DNA from: Albimonas sp041685625
GTDB taxonomy: Bacteria > Pseudomonadota > Alphaproteobacteria > Rhodobacterales > Rhodobacteraceae
Assembly (NCBI GenBank): GCA_041685625.1
Contig: JAWLFJ010000079.1
Coordinates: forward strand, 1 to 18,404
Length of the DNA: 18,404 nucleotides
Direction of reading: 5' to 3'
In this document: in pieces, positions 15,024 through 18,404 of the stretch
How positions within the stretch are numbered: the first letter of the stretch is position 1
Layout: every line of letters starts with the position of its first letter
Program-made: the position numbers and the translations under genes
The notes under the pieces: generated by a model
Seen by the model: only the letters and a program-made list of their open reading frames with translations
What the model was told of the DNA's origin: nothing
The model's database searches: none

Positions 15024-17312
15024 ATGAAATTCGGCGTGGGACAGCCGCTGCGGCGCAAGGAGGACGACCGTTTCCTGCGCGGCGCCGGACGCTACGTGGA
15101 TGATCGCACCGAATCCGGTCAGCTTTTCGCCCAGGTCTTCCGCTCGCCGGTCGCCCATGCGCGAATCGTGTCGCTCGACGTCTCGGCCGCCCGCGCGGCG
15201 CCGGGCGTGCGGCTGGTCTGGACCCATGCCGAGACCGGCGACCGACTCGCGCCGCTGAAGAACGAGTTTCCGTTGGAGCAGGCGGACGGCTCGGACCCGG
15301 CGCCGGTCATCATGCCCCATCTCGCCGCCGAGGCGGTGCGTTTCGTGGGCCAGCCGATCGCCCTCGTCGTGGCCGAGAGCGCCGCGGCCGCGCGGGACGC
15401 TTGCGAGCTGATCGAGGTCGAGTTCGACGAGCGCCCCGTCGTCGTCGACGCGCGTCGCGCGCTCGCGCCCGACGCGCCTCAGCTGCACGAGCCGGCGCCC
15501 GGCAATCTCGCCTATCTCTGGTCCTGCGGCGACGCGGCGCGCACCGACGCCGCCTTCGCCGAGGCCGCGAAGATCGTGAAGGTCGACGTGATCAACCAGC
15601 GCGTCGTCGTCTCCTCGATGGAGCCGCGCGCGTGCAACATAGGCTACGACCCGGAGACCCAGCGCTGGGACGTCTGGGCCGGCACCCAAGGGTCGCACAC
15701 CATGCGCGGCAAGCTCGCCCGCCAGCTCGGCGTGCCGCCGGAGCGGATCCGCGTCCGCACCCCCGACGTCGGCGGCGGCTTCGGCATGAAGCTCCAGGCC
15801 CATCCCGAGGACGCGCTGGTCGCGCTCGCCGCCAAGGATCTCGCGGCGCCGGTGAAGTGGACCTCCGACCGCTCGGAGGCGTTCCTCTCCGACGCGCAGG
15901 GGCGCGACGTGAAGACCGTGGCCGAAGGCGCCTTCGACGCGGACGGGCGGGTGACGGCGATGCGCTTCACCTCGGTCTCCAATCTCGGCGCCTACTACTC
16001 CTCCTTCGGCGCGGCGATCCACACGGTGTTCTCGGCCACGCTGGTCGGCGGCATGTACGATCTGCCGACCTTCTTCCACGAGGTCCGCGGCGCCTTCACC
16101 AACACCACCCCGACCGACGCCTATCGCGGCGCCGGGCGGCCGGAATGCATCCACGTCACCGAACAGCTGATGGAGGCGGCGGCGCGCGAATTCGGCATGG
16201 ACCGGGCCGAGTTCCGCCGGCTGAACCTTCTGAAGCGCGACCAGGTCCCGCACTCGACCATGGGCGGCTTCACCTTCGACAGCCTCGACACCGACCGGAA
16301 CCTCGACGACGCGCTCGCGGCCTCCGACTGGGCCGGCTTCGAGGCGCGCGCCAAGGACGCCGAGGCGCGCGGCAAGGCAGCCGGCATCGGGCTCGCCTAC
16401 TACTTCGAGCGCACCGGCGGCGGACCGGTGGAGAACGCCTTCCTGCGCGTGCGTCCCGAGGGGCGCATCGAGGCCGCGGTCGGCACGCAGTCGAACGGCC
16501 AGGGGCACGAGACCGCCTGGGCGCAGATCGTCTCCGAGGAACTCGGCGTCGATCCGGCGGTGGTGGAGCTGCTGCCCGGCGATTCCGACATGCTGCCGGC
16601 CGGCGGCGGCACCGGCGGTTCGCGCTCGCTGATCATGGCGAGCCGGGTCTTCATCCTCGCCGCACGCGACGTGGTCGAGAAGGCGATGGAGGGCGCAGCG
16701 AAGGCGCTGGAGGCCGCGCCGGCCGACATCGAATACGACGCCGAAGCGGGCGGGCGCTTCCGCATCAAGGGCACCGACCGGTCCGTCACCCTGTTCGAGG
16801 CGGCGGGCGCGATCGGCGGCGTCACCGGAGACGGCCGCGTCGACGACCGCGAGAGCACCTTCCCGAACGGCTGCCACGTCGCCGAGGTCGAGATCGACCG
16901 CGAGACCGGCCACGTCGATCTGGTGAACTACACCATCGTCGACGATTTCGGCGTCGTGGTGAACCCGCTTCTGGTCGAGGGTCAGGTCCACGGCGGCGTC
17001 GTGCAGGGCGCGGGCCAGGTGCTGGGCGAGCAGGCGGTCTGGGACCCCGAGACCGGCCAGCCGCTGACCGGCAGCTACATGGACTACTGCCTGCCCCGGG
17101 CGGACGACGTGCCGAGCTTCGGATTCAAGCTCAACGAGATCCCGTCGACCACCAATCCCCTCGGCGTGAAGGGATGCGGCGAGGCGGGCTGCGTCGGCGG
17201 CATCCCCTCCGTCGCGCTCGCGGTGCAGGACGCCCTGCAACGGGTCGGCGCCGGCGGGATCGTGCCGCCCTACACGCCGTCCAAGGTCTGGAAGGCTCTC
17301 GCGCAAGCCTGA
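15024..17312 (+). CDS. Xanthine dehydrogenase-family molybdopterin-binding large subunit (CoxL form II-like)
   Basis: This 762-residue catalytic subunit would bind Mo-cytosine-dinucleotide-type cofactor and hydroxylate an organic substrate. It begins with the family GVGQPLRRKEDDRFLRGAGR (4-23). It has VGGGFGMK near 249-256, the active-site loop AYRGAGR at 366-372 (form I CO dehydrogenases have AYRCSFR instead), GGTGGSR near 530-536, and the base Glu720 in GCGEAGC. The form II loop argues against CO oxidation; the true substrate is unknown. GGGAGAGG precedes the ATG. The FAD (CoxM-like) and 2Fe-2S (CoxS-like) subunits usually beside it are absent on both sides in this window, so they must be encoded elsewhere, or the enzyme is an orphan. 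A hairpin follows the stop. Confidence 0.93.
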   Translation: MKFGVGQPLRRKEDDRFLRGAGRYVDDRTESGQLFAQVFRSPVAHARIVSLDVSAARAAPGVRLVWTHAETGDRLAPLKNEFPLEQADGSDPAPVIMPHLAAEAVRFVGQPIALVVAESAAAARDACELIEVEFDERPVVVDARRALAPDAPQLHEPAPGNLAYLWSCGDAARTDAAFAEAAKIVKVDVINQRVVVSSMEPRACNIGYDPETQRWDVWAGTQGSHTMRGKLARQLGVPPERIRVRTPDVGGGFGMKLQAHPEDALVALAAKDLAAPVKWTSDRSEAFLSDAQGRDVKTVAEGAFDADGRVTAMRFTSVSNLGAYYSSFGAAIHTVFSATLVGGMYDLPTFFHEVRGAFTNTTPTDAYRGAGRPECIHVTEQLMEAAAREFGMDRAEFRRLNLLKRDQVPHSTMGGFTFDSLDTDRNLDDALAASDWAGFEARAKDAEARGKAAGIGLAYYFERTGGGPVENAFLRVRPEGRIEAAVGTQSNGQGHETAWAQIVSEELGVDPAVVELLPGDSDMLPAGGGTGGSRSLIMASRVFILAARDVVEKAMEGAAKALEAAPADIEYDAEAGGRFRIKGTDRSVTLFEAAGAIGGVTGDGRVDDRESTFPNGCHVAEVEIDRETGHVDLVNYTIVDDFGVVVNPLLVEGQVHGGVVQGAGQVLGEQAVWDPETGQPLTGSYMDYCLPRADDVPSFGFKLNEIPSTTNPLGVKGCGEAGCVGGIPSVALAVQDALQRVGAGGIVPPYTPSKVWKALAQA

Positions 17313-17317
17313 TCGCG

Positions 17318-17353
17318 GCTCCGCCGTCGACCCCCGAAGGTCGGCGTCGGAGC
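17318..17353 (+). terminator. Hairpin after the CoxL-like gene
   Basis: GCTCCGCCGTCGACC and GGTCGGCGTCGGAGC pair at 13 of 15 positions around a CCCGAA loop, beginning 6 bases after the stop. No T tract follows, as is usual for strong GC-rich terminators in this window. Confidence 0.5.
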
Positions 17354-17654
17354 CTCGCGCCCCTTCGACGCGGATGGCCTTCACCGTCCGACGCCCCGGC
17401 CGGCATCCGGCGTCGGCGAGCCCGTCGTCGCTCGGCGCCGGAGCGTCGCAGCGAGCCGGGTGACGGCGTCCCCGGTCGCGCCGCGATCGGCCTCGGGCCA
17501 CAACGGCGCCGAAGGCGCAGCAGCGCTTCGCACGGCCCGCGCACCCTATTTGCCGCCCCGGGATCGCGAGACTGAACTGATGCGGTGGATGCCGCCACCC
17601 GACGGCATCTCGTATGCCATCACCTTTCCCTGCGAACCGAGCGGGGGCGCACCG
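17354..17654. other. Noncoding stretch before an IS110-type fragment, with two hairpins
   Basis: No gene is seen. An 8-base stem (CCGACGCC at 17388-17395, GGCGTCGG at 17409-17416) has a 13-base loop. A second one (GATGCCG, 8-base loop, CGGCATC) lies at about 17587-17608, shortly before the transposase start. In IS110-family elements the noncoding end before the transposase can encode a structured guide (bridge) RNA, so the second hairpin may be a relic of that end. Confidence 0.35.
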
Positions 17655-17777
17655 ATGACGACGACGATCAGCAGGCTGGCGATCGACTTGGCGAAGGGCA
17701 GCGTTCAGGTCTGCGCGGTCGGGCCGGATGGGACGTGTGTGGATGGCTTCGGCGGGGGGAAGGGCGTTGTTCGGTGA
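17655..17777 (+). pseudogene. IS110-family transposase, N-terminal fragment
   Basis: The frame begins MTTTISRLAIDLAKGSVQVC and continues AVGPDGT, matching the RuvC-like DEDD start of IS110 transposases (I-x-DLAK-x-x-x-Q-V). The Asp of IDLAK is the first catalytic residue. After about residue 28 the match fails and a TGA ends the frame at 40 residues, against 300-400 in intact proteins. The frame is in the + direction; a C-terminal piece of the same family lies nearby on the - strand. Confidence 0.6.
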
Positions 17778-17981
17778 GTGGGTCCGGTCGGTCGCGGCCA
17801 TGTGTGCGGCGTCTGATCTGCAGCGCGAAGGCTGCGCGCCCTGATGACGTCCGCCTGCGCTCGGATCCCGATCGATGGCACGCACTCGTAGATGCTCCGG
17901 TCCGAACAGGGTGTTCCGATCGCCGTCTCGCCGTCCTGTCGCCATCACCTCACGCTGCGCCTCACCGTCTCGGCGCCGACC
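17778..17981. other. Unrecognised stretch between transposase fragments
   Basis: Short frames on both strands show no domain. One + frame just after the IS110 stop (RALFGEWVRSVAAM) could be a frameshifted continuation of the transposase, but the match is too weak to call. Confidence 0.3.
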
Positions 17982-18113
17982 CTAGCCGGCGTGTTCAGTC
18001 AGACCCGGGGCGGCCCGGAAGCTGCCCCCTGTCCGAATGGGCGCCCACACGACCTGCGCCATGCGGTTCGCCGATGCGATGGCGACGACCTTCACGGGCG
18101 TCCGCTCCGGCAT
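17982..18113 (-). pseudogene. IS110-family transposase, C-terminal fragment
   Basis: The minus strand reads MPERTPVKVVAIASANRMAQ then VVWAPIRTGGSFR before a TAG at 17982-17984. It resembles the end of IS110 transposases (KVVAVALANKMARxxWAxMxxGxxYR). Only about 40 residues remain, with no upstream continuation in frame. Its direction is opposite to the N-terminal fragment at 17655, so they do not come from one simple copy unless an inversion occurred. Confidence 0.5.
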
Positions 18114-18137
18114 CTACCACAGCCGGTCGGCGCCCGG

Positions 18138-18209
18138 TCAGGCGTCGCGACAGAGGGCGACGATGTCGTCGTAGCCCTCGAAGATCCGGTCGGAGAGCCA
18201 GTTGTCGGT
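18138..18209 (-). pseudogene. IS630-family transposase fragment (near C-terminus)
   Basis: The minus strand reads TDNWLSDRIFEGYDDIVALC then RDA before TGA, matching the conserved block RDNWLSNRxFxSYDDIVDxCCDA of IS630 transposases. In relatives the next residue is Trp; here TGG is replaced by TGA and unrelated sequence follows. The catalytic DDE part is not present. This piece ends exactly where the one at 18325 begins. Confidence 0.6.
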
Positions 18210-18324
18210 AAGCGCTCGCTGAGCGCCCTCGTTGCTTGAGGGGTCGCGCCATCCGAGATGACGCCCGTCACGATGGAGGCGTCGGATGGATACGGATGTA
18301 CGAACTTATACCAGCGCCCATTGA

Positions 18325-18404
18325 TCACGACCCCTGCGCCCACTGGCGATGCCCGATTGTCATGATGCGCCACGGCTGATCGGCGATGCGCCGCCAGGCG
18401 TCGC
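18325..18404 (-). pseudogene. IS630-family transposase, extreme C-terminus (continues beyond the window)
   Basis: The minus strand from the window edge reads DAWRRIADQPWRIMTIGHRQ then WAQGS and stops at TGA (18325-18327). This is the typical IS630 ending (DAWNKLIDQPWRIMSIGLRDWAHG). The rest of the gene would lie to the right of the window, so this could be an intact copy seen only at its end or another fragment. Confidence 0.65.

Noticed and set aside
14922..17948. A 1008-codon open frame on the minus strand
   Set aside because: It is antisense to the CoxL-like gene, whose motifs are unmistakable; long antisense frames are expected at this GC content.
1..18404. tRNA, rRNA, CRISPR array or replication origin
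   Set aside because: No cloverleaf, rRNA-like sequence, regular spaced repeats or DnaA-box clusters were seen on either strand by eye.

Overview
The window is very GC-rich, with strong Shine-Dalgarno sites and dense coding on both strands. Its gene content (an rpmH-rnpA-yidD-ttcA block, a non-pyrrolysine MttB-type methyltransferase, a form II CoxL-like molybdoenzyme, and IS66/IS110/IS630 remnants) suggests a chromosomal segment of an alphaproteobacterium, possibly Rhodobacterales-like. That placement is inference; no rRNA or other decisive marker is present.

Layout. 1-900: a leftward TVP38/TMEM64 membrane protein and the first codons of a second leftward gene. 1123-3803: a rightward information-processing block, with a promoter, L34 (rpmH), an unusually long RNase P protein (rnpA), yidD (ATGA overlap), ttcA, and a VOC/glyoxalase-fold protein (ATGA overlap). 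3862-4714: a leftward operon of a hotdog-fold thioesterase and two very small single-span membrane proteins. 4854-8881: a HAD phosphatase, an MttB-family corrinoid methyltransferase, a broken SAM-dependent methyltransferase, and an alpha/beta hydrolase. 9408-10343: an AEC-family permease.

10445-14190 is the most informative stretch. It holds a dimethylglycine/sarcosine dehydrogenase-like gene (FAD oxidoreductase plus GcvT domain) in two pieces. The piece before the break has lost its start codon (ATG to ATA) and is frameshifted several times. The piece after the break is the GcvT C-terminus. Between them lies an IS66-family element that is itself dead: left end missing, Trp-to-amber codon in tnpB, and a tnpC deletion that removes a catalytic Asp. 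Together with the broken methyltransferase beside mttB, this reads as a methylated-amine (betaine/dimethylglycine-type) catabolic region in decay, with mttB still intact.

14209-17312 holds a secreted protein with an Ig/cadherin-like module (leftward) and a 762-residue xanthine dehydrogenase/CoxL form II-like large subunit without its usual FAD and FeS partner genes. 17354-18404 is an insertion-sequence graveyard: an IS110-type N-terminus (+), an IS110-type C-terminus (-), and two IS630-type C-terminal pieces (-).

I did not find a clear new defence or mobile system. The best candidates for something undescribed are the two small membrane proteins coupled to the thioesterase, the RnpA extensions, and a possible relic of an IS110 guide-RNA-bearing end. 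All assignments come from reading the sequence and recalled family motifs; no database search was run.
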